Assembly (NCBI RefSeq): GCF_042666505.1
Contig: NZ_JBHTDN010000001.1
Location: forward strand, 1 to 64,000
Length of the DNA: 64,000 nt
Direction of reading: 5' to 3'
Source of the DNA: Parapedobacter sp042666505
GTDB taxonomy: Bacteria; Bacteroidota; Bacteroidia; Sphingobacteriales; Sphingobacteriaceae
Both the position numbers and the translations under genes were made by a program. This document shows, one piece after another, positions 16,702 to 22,883 of this stretch. The notes under the pieces are model-generated. The model did no database searches, was not told the origin of the DNA, and worked only from the letters and a program-made list of their open reading frames with translations. Each line of letters opens with the position of its first letter. Positions within the stretch are counted from its first letter, which is position 1.

Positions 16702-17433
16702 ATGAAAAGAACTGCCATCCTCATTGACGATGATCCCTTCGTGCATAAAGACGTCCGATTCCGGCTGAAGAGCTTGCCCCGCATCCTGCTTATCGCTACG
16801 TATTCCAGTACGGATGAAGCGCTTGAATACATAGAAAGCCACGGTTATGTGGATGTGATTTTCTGCGATATCCTGATGCCTGGCAAAGATGGGTATGAGG
16901 CCAATAGACTGCTGGCGGGATGTTGCAACCTGTTTGTCTTCTTGACGCAAAAGGAAACCCACGGGCCGGAAATCTTTACGACGGCGTCTATGGTGCACTA
17001 CCTGCGCAAACCCATTGATGTCGCTGCGGTTTCCCTGTTGTTGGAACGACTGGATCATGAAGACCGGAAAGCGTCCGAGGGAGCACTGCCGGCGGATGTT
17101 TTGTTTGTTTACGATCGCATTTCCAAGAACAGGGTTTCCGTGGAGCTTCGGGATATCATGAAAATATCGTTCGGGGATAAATATGGCTCAATGATCGTGG
17201 CGGGCAGGGAGGATCGCCTGCTGGTTTACGGTACGGTGTCGACCACTCTGCACCGGCTCAGAGAAGTGGGATGGTTTATCCGTATTAGCCGAAATACCAT
17301 CATTTCCCGCTATGCGATCGAGAAGGTCGATCCCCAACTGGTGGTCTATTTTAAGTGGGGTGGTTATGAAGCCGTAAAGCGCACCTATCAGCCGCTCTTC
17401 CGGGAATTTATAAAACAGCATAAGTTGGGCTAA
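16702..17433 (+). CDS. LytTR-family response regulator
   Basis: This 243-residue protein has a receiver domain at ~1-120 with acidic pocket LIDDDP, phosphoacceptor Asp in VIFCDILMPGKDG and conserved Lys in YLRKPID. A LytTR DNA-binding domain follows at ~135-240 (ILKIS-like MKISFGDKYG, then VSTTLHRLREVGWFIRISRN). LytTR regulators commonly control secreted peptides, adhesins and bacteriocins. It ends 1 bp before the sensor kinase gene, with which it forms a two-component system, and is divergent from the peptide/HTTM operon, its likeliest target. Confidence 0.88.
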   Translation: MKRTAILIDDDPFVHKDVRFRLKSLPRILLIATYSSTDEALEYIESHGYVDVIFCDILMPGKDGYEANRLLAGCCNLFVFLTQKETHGPEIFTTASMVHYLRKPIDVAAVSLLLERLDHEDRKASEGALPADVLFVYDRISKNRVSVELRDIMKISFGDKYGSMIVAGREDRLLVYGTVSTTLHRLREVGWFIRISRNTIISRYAIEKVDPQLVVYFKWGGYEAVKRTYQPLFREFIKQHKLG

Positions 17434-17434
17434 A

Positions 17435-18511
17435 ATGGATACGCTTTTTTCCGCACGGTACCGGTTTGGTTGGGCGTATCACCTCCGCGTATGTTTGGTG
17501 GCCTTCCTGGGTTTCCTGTTCTACTGGTACGGCGCGGTGCGCCCTGCGCATCCCAGCCATCGCGATGATGTATGGGTATCCTTGATGATCAGCATGCCCG
17601 CATTCTACATCAATTTCCTGTGGGTGTGGCCGTTGGTTGTTTCGGACGAGCGCTGGCAATGGGGAAGGGTTCTGCTGGTGATTGCCTCCAACCTGGTGGT
17701 GATGGTTGCCTTGTCATTGGTGATCAGCGTGGTGTTTGGTAACCTCGAAATCGATTGGGAAGGTTTTACGCCGAAAGACGTGCTTTCGCTGGTTGATGGG
17801 TCCATACGGAATTTTGCTCCGTATACACTTCCTAATGTGCTGAGCTTGCTGGCAAGTTGGGTCGCGTTCATCATCGAGCGGATCTACCCGCCGTACGCCA
17901 ATCGCGGAAAAATCCGGCGGGAAATCCAGCAGGCACGGCTGGCATGGCGGCGGGCACAGTTAGACCCGCATCTGTTGGATACCCACCTGCTGATGCTGAG
18001 CGTCATTAGCCGTGAGTCGAAGGCCAATGTGCAGCTGGCGCTGGATTATACCGTCCGTGTCGTTCAATTTTATGTCGGTGGCAATGATCCCGAGGCGCCG
18101 GTAAAACTTGCCGACGAAATCGAGTGCATCCGCTGCCTGATCGAAATACAACGCCTCCGCTACGGTACGGCACTGAACTGGCAACTCGAAGTTGAGCCAG
18201 CGGATCTGGCGGGCGTCAGCACCATTCCCATGGTGGCAATGCCTCTGGCCGAAAATATGATACGCTACGCGGTGCTCAACCAGGCGGATGCACCGGCCGT
18301 TATACGGGTGCGCCTGGTAGGAGGGAACCTCTGGATCACTTCCGAAAATCGCATCCGCATCCAAAAAGGTCGCGAAGGCAGCGGAACGGGGCTATCCAAT
18401 CTGGATGAGCGGCTACGGTACGCATATCCGGGGAGATACTGCTTACGCGCTTGGAAGGAGGGCGACTGGTTTTATACCGAAATTATGATCGGGTATGAAA
18501 ACCGCGTGTAA
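17435..18511 (+). CDS. LytS/YehU-type sensor histidine kinase
   Basis: The 358-residue protein has four hydrophobic segments in the first ~155 residues, then a His_kinase (PF06580-like) box RAQLDPHLLDTHLLMLSV and a C-terminal ATPase with IPMVAMPLAENMIRYAVLNQ (N box) and REGSGTGLSNLDERL (G box). The H box departs from the usual NPHFLFNTLN: Asn is replaced by Asp and the FLFN core by LLDT, though the His remains. It should phosphorylate the LytTR regulator encoded immediately upstream. Signal unknown; no extracytoplasmic sensor domain is present, so input may be through the membrane domain. Confidence 0.85.
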   Translation: MDTLFSARYRFGWAYHLRVCLVAFLGFLFYWYGAVRPAHPSHRDDVWVSLMISMPAFYINFLWVWPLVVSDERWQWGRVLLVIASNLVVMVALSLVISVVFGNLEIDWEGFTPKDVLSLVDGSIRNFAPYTLPNVLSLLASWVAFIIERIYPPYANRGKIRREIQQARLAWRRAQLDPHLLDTHLLMLSVISRESKANVQLALDYTVRVVQFYVGGNDPEAPVKLADEIECIRCLIEIQRLRYGTALNWQLEVEPADLAGVSTIPMVAMPLAENMIRYAVLNQADAPAVIRVRLVGGNLWITSENRIRIQKGREGSGTGLSNLDERLRYAYPGRYCLRAWKEGDWFYTEIMIGYENRV

Positions 18512-18668
18512 ATGGGTATATTTGCCTAAGCAATTATGAACTAGCCATCCACCGCCAGCATCCTGCGGCCCGGTGGGGTGGGCAATCTGCCCGGTATTGA
18601 ATCGGTGTGCATACGCCCGGCCGCGGAATGGGGTCCCTGTCATGAAGATGGTGCAAAACACCAAACCC

Positions 18669-19013
18669 ATGAAAAATCAATTAGAAAATCTGAATAATAA
18701 CCTCAGTAACCTAAATTTTCATCTTACCAACGTCGACGAATTAGCCAGGACATTGCTTGAAACCGGCTTGATCGAACAATTGGCCAAACACCTGCCTGAA
18801 CTTGTTGCCTTTATCCGGCGCACTTTTCCCGTCGAGGAACCTAGACTATACCTACCCGACGTATTGGACTACCTCGGCATCAGCCGTCGTTCGTACTTCC
18901 GCAAAGTGGCCGCGGGCGACCTGGTGCCGCGCAAATGGGAAGGCCCGGACTTTTTCTACCCCAGCGACCTGGAGAAAGAATTCAAGGAAAGCAAACGCCG
19001 CGGCCGGATCTAA
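18669..19013 (+). CDS. Helix-turn-helix protein with N-terminal helical region
   Basis: From the ATG at 18669 the product has 114 residues. Residues 1-60 are helical and Asn/Leu-rich (NQLENLNNNLSNLNFHL). Residues 65-110 form an excisionase/MerR-like winged helix (LYLPDVLDYLGISRRSYFRK, ending FFYPSDLEKEF). Alternative starts in the same frame lie at 18642, 18648 and 18573. Its stop is 26 bp before a long array of 11-bp repeats, making it the natural candidate to bind them. It does not belong obviously with the kinase gene 157 bp upstream. Specific function unknown. Confidence 0.7.
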   Translation: MKNQLENLNNNLSNLNFHLTNVDELARTLLETGLIEQLAKHLPELVAFIRRTFPVEEPRLYLPDVLDYLGISRRSYFRKVAAGDLVPRKWEGPDFFYPSDLEKEFKESKRRGRI

Positions 19014-19038
19014 CCTTCGCAGCAGATTCGTGCGCAGT

Positions 19039-19192
19039 TGGTTCGGTATTTCTAGCACGGTGTTCCGGCAGCTGTTCGGGTAGTTGCCGAAGAATAACCG
19101 AAGGGTTGTCGCAGCCCTGTCGAACGATGGTCGAAGGATTCTCGAAGCGTTCCCGAACGGTTGTCGACCACGGGTCGAACAGCTGTCGAAGA
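19039..19192. repeat. Array of 12-14 degenerate 11-bp repeats, core TGTCGAA
   Basis: From 19061 to 19192 the sequence divides exactly into twelve 11-bp units, for example CCTGTCGAACG, ATGGTCGAAGG, ATTCTCGAAGC, GCTGTCGAAGA. The consensus is NNTGTCGAANN, with positions 5-8 most constant and the outer bases free. One more in-phase unit (TGGTTCGGTAT) lies at 19039 beyond a poor one. The 11-bp period is not a multiple of three, so the repetition is not a protein-level one, and it places all copies on the same DNA face. It fills the gap between the HTH gene and the 38-bp palindrome. Confidence 0.85.
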
Positions 19193-19194
19193 AA

Positions 19195-19232
19195 TGGCAC
19201 CGATTGGCACGAATTCGTGCCAATCGGTGCCA
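19195..19232. repeat. Perfect 38-bp palindrome
   Basis: The sequence is identical to its own reverse complement over 38 bases with no spacer, centred on GAATTC at 19211-19216. It is built from TGGCAC units and their complements (TGGCAC at 19195 and 19205; GTGCCA at 19217 and 19227), and a fifth GTGCCA follows at 19237. No T run follows, so it is unlikely to be a terminator. It lies 38 bp upstream of a TACGTTTG promoter box and directly after the 11-bp array, suiting a dimeric regulator site or a cruciform. Confidence 0.9.
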
Positions 19233-19269
19233 ATGAGTGCCAAAAATTTCAGCAGCGTGCGGACTGTGC

Positions 19270-19277
19270 TACGTTTG
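19270..19277 (+). promoter_or_regulatory. Bacteroidota -7 box (TACGTTTG) of the DUF6266 gene
   Basis: TACGTTTG matches TAnnTTTG exactly, 82 bp before the DUF6266 ATG. No exact TTG is found about 20 bp upstream (TTTC at 19247-19250), so activation through the adjacent palindrome or array is conceivable. Confidence 0.5.
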
Positions 19278-19358
19278 TTTCCAGAAAGCGGAATACCGGT
19301 ATGACAGTGCTTTCGAGGAGTAACGAACAGATTTTTTTACGCTTAAAATTTTTTAATT

Positions 19359-20054
19359 ATGGCAGTTTTCAAAAAAGGAATCAACGGCGCCTTTTCCGGA
19401 ACCATCGGCAACACCGTAGGCAGCAGCTGGCGGCACATTACGTACATGCGCAGCTTGCCCAAACCGAGCAAGAAGCCGGCTACGCCAGCGCAGCTGGCAC
19501 AGCGGGCGAAGTTTGCTCTGGCCGTATCCTTCCTCCAACCGATGAAGTGGATACTTAATCTGGGTTTCAATGACAAGCAGCGGGGCAACAACACGGGGTA
19601 TAACCGCGGGCTCCAATTGTTCATCACGCAGGCCATCATCGGCGATTATCCCGATTATGAGATCGACTTCGAAAAGGTATCCGTGAGCCAGGGCAATATG
19701 GAAAAGCTCGTGGGGCTTACCTTGGCATCGGGAACCCCGAACACGTTATCGCTGTCGTGGATGGACCTCAGTGAGGAGCCGATTGAACCCGATGAGGTAA
19801 AGGGCTCGTACTTCGACGATCAAGTGTTCGTACTGTTGTACAATCGCACCGAGCAGTTGTTCACAACCAACCGCACCGCCGTAAGGCAGGACGAAGCACT
19901 GCAACTGGAACTTCCGGCAATTTTCGCCGGCCATGAGTTCCACGTATGGGTGTTCGCGCGTCACCGTGAGGGTACGCGGCAATCCATTAGCCAGTATGCG
20001 GGTACGGTGGTATTGGCCGGCACGGAGGAACCAGCAGAGGAACCTGAACCGTAA
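19359..20054 (+). CDS. DUF6266-family protein
   Basis: The 231-residue product opens MAVFKKGINGAFSGTIGNTV and continues with SSWRHITYMRSLPKPSKKPA and ATPAQLAQRAKFALAVSFLQ, an N-terminal block that I recognise from the uncharacterised DUF6266 proteins of Bacteroidota. The middle is beta-rich, and it ends in an acidic Glu/Pro tail. No signal peptide or catalytic motif is visible. It has its own -7 box and is followed by a strong intrinsic terminator, so it can be expressed as a single gene within the cassette. Function unknown. The cassette as a whole (DUF5675 and small membrane proteins next) suggests phage-like ancestry. Confidence 0.8.
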   Translation: MAVFKKGINGAFSGTIGNTVGSSWRHITYMRSLPKPSKKPATPAQLAQRAKFALAVSFLQPMKWILNLGFNDKQRGNNTGYNRGLQLFITQAIIGDYPDYEIDFEKVSVSQGNMEKLVGLTLASGTPNTLSLSWMDLSEEPIEPDEVKGSYFDDQVFVLLYNRTEQLFTTNRTAVRQDEALQLELPAIFAGHEFHVWVFARHREGTRQSISQYAGTVVLAGTEEPAEEPEP

Positions 20055-20064
20055 GGGTGCTCAG

Positions 20065-20098
20065 GCAGCGGGGTGGGGAAGACCCCGCTGCTTTTTTT
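20065..20098 (+). terminator. Intrinsic terminator after DUF6266
   Basis: A 10-bp perfect stem GCAGCGGGGT/ACCCCGCTGC (20065-20074/20082-20091) with a 7-nt loop is followed by seven T residues. It lies between DUF6266 and DUF5675, so the downstream genes depend on read-through or another promoter. Confidence 0.9.
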
Positions 20099-20117
20099 AA
20101 TCCAACGATCGAAACAA

Positions 20118-20594
20118 ATGGAACAGATACGAATCGTTCGCGTGGCCCAGGGGAAGAACAGTACGTTGAGCCACTTGTACATAGGCGGCCTCTTTGCCTG
20201 CTACCTGCTGGAAGATGCAATCCGGCCGGAGAAGATACCCGGGTTGACGTGCATTCCCGAAGGAGAATACGGGCTGTCACTTAATTCATGGGCGGGCATG
20301 AACACCCGGTATGCACCGAGGTACCCACGCCTGCATCAGGGCATGATCGAAATCACCGAAATCCCGAACTATAGCCTGGTATTCATTCATATCGGCAATT
20401 ATCATACGCAAACTGCAGGCTGTCCGCTCACCGGTTCATACTGGCAGCTGGTGGATGACGATTACCGTGTGCTGCACTCCGCCGCGGCGTATAAATATGT
20501 GTATCCGCTGTTGGTGAAGGAGATTAAACAGGGTAATGATAGGGTATTGGTTTGCAACCAGTGCTCCACGTCTGGATCTCCGTCGCTTCGCTAG
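20118..20594 (+). CDS. DUF5675-family protein (murein-acting phage-like candidate)
   Basis: From the ATG at 20118, which lies beyond the terminator hairpin, the product has 158 residues. The pattern KNSTLSHLYIGGLFACYLLED, EKIPGLTCIPEGEYGLSL and FIHIGNYHTQTAGCPLTGS is that of DUF5675. The H-x-G followed by a downstream GC recalls L,D-transpeptidase-type active sites, which led to the idea of peptidoglycan activity; this is unproven. The last ~15 residues (from about VLVCNQCST) are encoded by an inverted-repeat element, suggesting that insertion of the repeat replaced the original C-terminus. It lies between DUF6266 and holin-like small genes. Confidence 0.78.
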   Translation: MEQIRIVRVAQGKNSTLSHLYIGGLFACYLLEDAIRPEKIPGLTCIPEGEYGLSLNSWAGMNTRYAPRYPRLHQGMIEITEIPNYSLVFIHIGNYHTQTAGCPLTGSYWQLVDDDYRVLHSAAAYKYVYPLLVKEIKQGNDRVLVCNQCSTSGSPSLR

Positions 20595-20630
20595 GATCTC
20601 CTAGGCCGTGTCTGCACTGGTTGCAAACCA
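20548..20630. repeat. REP-like palindromic element
   Basis: A perfect 17-bp inverted repeat (20548-20564 and 20614-20630; arms TGGTTTGCAACCAGTGC and complement) bounds an 83-bp unit. The right arm also forms its own hairpin (CACTGGTT-GCA-AACCAGTG, 20615-20633). Inside, GGATCTCC occurs twice and CACG/CGTG arms extend the stem. It overlaps the end of the DUF5675 gene. It resembles repetitive extragenic palindromes mobilised by REP-associated transposases, none of which is in the window. Confidence 0.65.
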
Positions 20631-20642
20631 GTGGGGGGTAGG

Positions 20643-20795
20643 TTAGCAAGTCCATAAGGAACCTAGTGACGTGACCAACGGGAGCGTTACAGTTCCGGTG
20701 GGCACTTATTTCTTCCCCTAAGCAGCTTAGCAAGTCCACAAGGAACCTAGTGGCGTGAGCAAAGCGAGCGTTACAGTTCCGTTGGGCTTGCTAAC
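20643..20795 (+). repeat. Two ~60-bp direct repeats, each folding into a hairpin
   Basis: Copies start at 20643 and 20727 (84 bp apart) with TTAGCAAGTCC and run through AAGGAACCTAGTG to GCGTTACAGTTCCG. Each pairs GGAAC with GTTCC and an inner 6-bp stem: GTGACG/CGTTAC in copy 1 (20666-20671/20685-20690), GTGGCG/CGTTAC in copy 2 (20750-20755/20769-20774). The A-to-G difference keeps pairing. Copy 2 has an extra outer stem, TTAGCAAG/CTTGCTAA (20727-20734/20787-20794). A structured RNA or repeat element upstream of the 74-aa gene is likely. Confidence 0.65.
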
Positions 20796-20865
20796 TGCGC
20801 CCCCGTTCCCAGTTGCGTTGCGTATCCAAAGCGCAACCAGAACGACTACCGAAAACAACAAAGAG

Positions 20866-21090
20866 ATGAAAGAAAATCAAGAAACAGTCGGCCTACCCGA
20901 AGCGGGAAATCCGACAATTTACGAACGAATCAAAGAAGGACTCGCGGTGGCGAGCCAGCTGGTCATTGCCTCACCGTTGAAGCTGCCGCCCAAACTCGTC
21001 GTGGTAGCCAAATACTTGGCGCTCGCACTGGGTGTATTGGAAGCCGTGGAAAGTGCAGCGAAGGATAGGAGGGAAGGCGATGAAGACTAA
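20866..21090 (+). CDS. 74-aa hydrophobic-helix protein
   Basis: From the ATG at 20866 (MKENQETVGLPEAG) the product has 74 residues, with one long hydrophobic to amphipathic stretch (LAVASQLVIASPLKLPPKLV, then VVAKYLALALGVLEAV) and an acidic/basic tail (KDRREGDED). A frame extension upstream to 20755 would run through the hairpin repeat and is less likely. It overlaps the next gene by 11 bp. The family is not recognised. The context after DUF5675 resembles small lysis or scaffold genes of phages, but this is conjecture. Confidence 0.6.
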   Translation: MKENQETVGLPEAGNPTIYERIKEGLAVASQLVIASPLKLPPKLVVVAKYLALALGVLEAVESAAKDRREGDED

Positions 21091-21253
21091 CCAGCAGCTT
21101 GGTATCGGCACCACAGGTGGAACACTATTGAGTGTGATCGGCCAGTTGGGTGTGCACGATATGCTGCGCACGGCGCTACTCGCCGCCATCGGTGCCGTGG
21201 TGAGCTTTATAGTGACGTGGCTGTTGCAACGTCTATGGCGAAATCGCCGGTAA
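21080..21253 (+). CDS. 57-aa single-pass membrane protein, holin-like
   Basis: The product has one clear transmembrane segment (LLAAIGAVVSFIVTWLLQRL) and a basic C-terminus (RLWRNRR), after a polar Gly-rich N-terminus. The start codon lies inside the end of the preceding gene, implying translational coupling. Size and topology fit small holins or pore peptides paired with a peptidoglycan-acting protein such as the DUF5675 candidate upstream; sequence family not recognised. Confidence 0.6.
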   Translation: MKTNQQLGIGTTGGTLLSVIGQLGVHDMLRTALLAAIGAVVSFIVTWLLQRLWRNRR

Positions 21254-21328
21254 TCGGCCGAGATTTCCTTTAAGCCTGAAGAAATTGCCTGCCGGCGATA
21301 TGCGATACAGGTGCCCTAAATGGCGAAA

Positions 21329-21371
21329 TGTGATCACAGATTAACTGTCGATTATGTGAAAAAAATCACAT
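21329..21371. promoter_or_regulatory. CRP-type palindromes between convergent gene ends
   Basis: TGTGATCACA (21329-21338) is a perfect 10-bp palindrome, and TGTGA-AAAAAA-TCACA (21355-21370) matches the TGTGA-N6-TCACA CRP/FNR consensus. A further TGTGAT lies at about 21388. The two also pair with each other (AAATGTGAT with ATCACATTT). As the flanking genes end here, this may equally be terminator structure rather than an operator. Confidence 0.4.
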
Positions 21372-21406
21372 TTTTGGCAGTTATTATGTGATGTTAATTT
21401 TCATCA

Positions 21407-21449
21407 AGCCTGAAGATACCACCTACGGGCGGCATCTTCAGGCTTTTTG
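21407..21449. terminator. Bidirectional intrinsic terminator
   Basis: A 12-bp perfect stem AAGCCTGAAGAT/ATCTTCAGGCTT (21407-21418/21434-21445) ends in TTTTT on the plus strand. It separates the holin-like gene from the convergent response-regulator gene. Confidence 0.85.
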
Positions 21450-21466
21450 GTCATCATACATTAACA

Positions 21467-21838
21467 TTAAGATTTCGCTGGCTCCCGATAATGCTCGTTG
21501 ACCATGTCAATAACGTCGTAAATATCGAACGGTTTACGAATGTAGCCATCGGCACCGCATCGTTCCGCGATTTCATCGATCTTCGGTATCGCCGAAATCA
21601 GGATCACCGGTATACTGGCCGTCTGCTCATCGGATTTCAGGAGTACGCAAAGATCGCTTCCCCAGCCCCAGGTCAGGTTCTCGTCCAATAAAATCAGCCC
21701 GACTGCATGCTGCTGCAGTTTTTTTCCGATCGTTTTGCCATTGTCTGTGATCACTTCGTAGTCTTCAAACTGCATAAATTCGGAGACGATCTCCCGCATG
21801 TCGCCGTCATCCTCGGCGTATAAAATTTTCTTTTTCAT
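21467..21838 (-). CDS. Single-domain response regulator
   Basis: The 123-residue protein is only a receiver domain: acidic pair in LYAEDDGDM, phosphoacceptor Asp in LILLDENLTWG, Ser/Thr switch in VILISAIP and Lys in YIRKPFD. With no output domain it must act through protein contact or as a phosphate relay. Stand-alone receivers are common in Bacteroidota. No kinase gene is adjacent, and it is divergent from imuA across 297 bp with no other gene in between. Confidence 0.85.
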   Translation of the reverse strand: MKKKILYAEDDGDMREIVSEFMQFEDYEVITDNGKTIGKKLQQHAVGLILLDENLTWGWGSDLCVLLKSDEQTASIPVILISAIPKIDEIAERCGADGYIRKPFDIYDVIDMVNEHYREPAKS

Positions 21839-22084
21839 CTTGATCGCAATTCGGCTTGAACGTTATTAAATAAAACTGCAAACAACGGCTTTTATTGCGA
21901 AACTTCAAATAAAATTCACCTAGTTTTTTTATCCTTCGGATCGGGCGTTGACGGCGCTTGTCCACCGTTGCTTCTGGCATCCCGGACAATACGGAAAACG
22001 GGTGTGCTTTTCGAGCAGAAGGGTGAGGCCGCAGTTAACAGTTGAAACGGATTTATGTTGACGCCGCCTTTTTTCAGGAAAGGC

Positions 22085-22115
22085 TTGTATACTAAAAATA
22101 TTAGTATTACCTTTG
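22085..22115 (+). promoter_or_regulatory. imuA promoter with palindromic operator
   Basis: TTG at 22085-22087, a 20-bp spacer and TACCTTTG at 22108-22115 form a consensus Bacteroidota promoter. A 19-bp inverted repeat, ATACTAA/TTAGTAT (22089-22095/22101-22107), fills the spacer. A repressor bound there would cover the promoter. As the operon is a damage-induced mutagenesis cassette, a LexA-like repressor is the natural candidate. Confidence 0.75.
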
Positions 22116-22135
22116 ATACCCCAATCCGATGAAAT

Positions 22136-22879
22136 ATGGAGGTGAAGAAGGAAAACAAGCTCGAAACGGTTAATCGGTTGAAGCAGGACCTGCTGCGCTG
22201 GCAGGGGGTTGCGCTGCCGGAAAGTCATACGGAACGGGTCGGACTGGGGCCCGTTGAAGAGGCATTTCCGGGTGCGGTATTCCCGTCTTTCGGTGTCCAC
22301 GAGTTCATCAGCAGATCCCGTGAGGAGAGTGCGGCCACGAGCGGATTCATGGGCGGGCTGCTTTCCCGGCTGATGGGGAGCGACGGGGTCTGTCTATGGA
22401 TCAGCACGTCCAAGCTGCTGTTTCCGCCTTCCGTGCGTGCGTTCGGCGTTTCGCCGGACCGCATCATCTTTGTGGACATTGCACGGGAGCGGGATGTCCT
22501 GTGGGCAACCGAAGAAGCACTCAAATGCAGCGGCCTGACGGCCGTGGTAGCCGAATTGCAGGAAATGGATTTTGTGCAGTCGCGCCGCCTGCAGCTCGCC
22601 GTGGAGAAAAGCCGGGTCAGCGGACTGATCCTGCGTTGTATGCCCCGCGTAATCGGATCGACTGCGTGTGCCGCACGCTGGCGCATCCGGTCGCTGCCGA
22701 GCGCTCTGGCGGAGGGCCTGCCGGGTGTGGGCTTTCCGAGGTGGGAGGTGGAGCTGCTGAAGGTCCGCAATGGCAACCCCGGTTGCTGGCAACTGGAATG
22801 GTCGGAGGGCCGGTTCGTCCCGGTTATGCCGACAGAACAGGCGCGGGGCAGGTTCATCCAAATGCAGAAAATCAGTTGA
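22136..22879 (+). CDS. imuA: ImuA-type RecA/SulA-like accessory protein
   Basis: The 247-residue product contains FPSFGVHEFISRSREES, GGLLSRLMGSDGVCLWIST, PDRIIFVDIARERDVLWATE and an EEALKCSGLTAVVAEL block, the conserved landmarks of ImuA proteins. In the ImuA-ImuB-DnaE2 system, ImuA (related to SulA/RecA) assists the ImuB-tethered error-prone polymerase during damage-induced mutagenesis. Its stop is 4 bp before imuB. The strong operator upstream implies inducible expression. Confidence 0.85.
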   Translation: MEVKKENKLETVNRLKQDLLRWQGVALPESHTERVGLGPVEEAFPGAVFPSFGVHEFISRSREESAATSGFMGGLLSRLMGSDGVCLWISTSKLLFPPSVRAFGVSPDRIIFVDIARERDVLWATEEALKCSGLTAVVAELQEMDFVQSRRLQLAVEKSRVSGLILRCMPRVIGSTACAARWRIRSLPSALAEGLPGVGFPRWEVELLKVRNGNPGCWQLEWSEGRFVPVMPTEQARGRFIQMQKIS

Positions 22880-22883
22880 TCAA

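Noticed and set aside
19039..19192. CRISPR array
   Set aside because: Units are 11 bp, degenerate and without spacers; no cas genes are in the window.
18982..19233. Minus-strand protein with 11-residue repeats over the repeat array
   Set aside because: The DNA period is 11 bp, so three units give 33 bp and any frame shows an apparent 11-residue repeat; this is a by-product of the DNA repeat.
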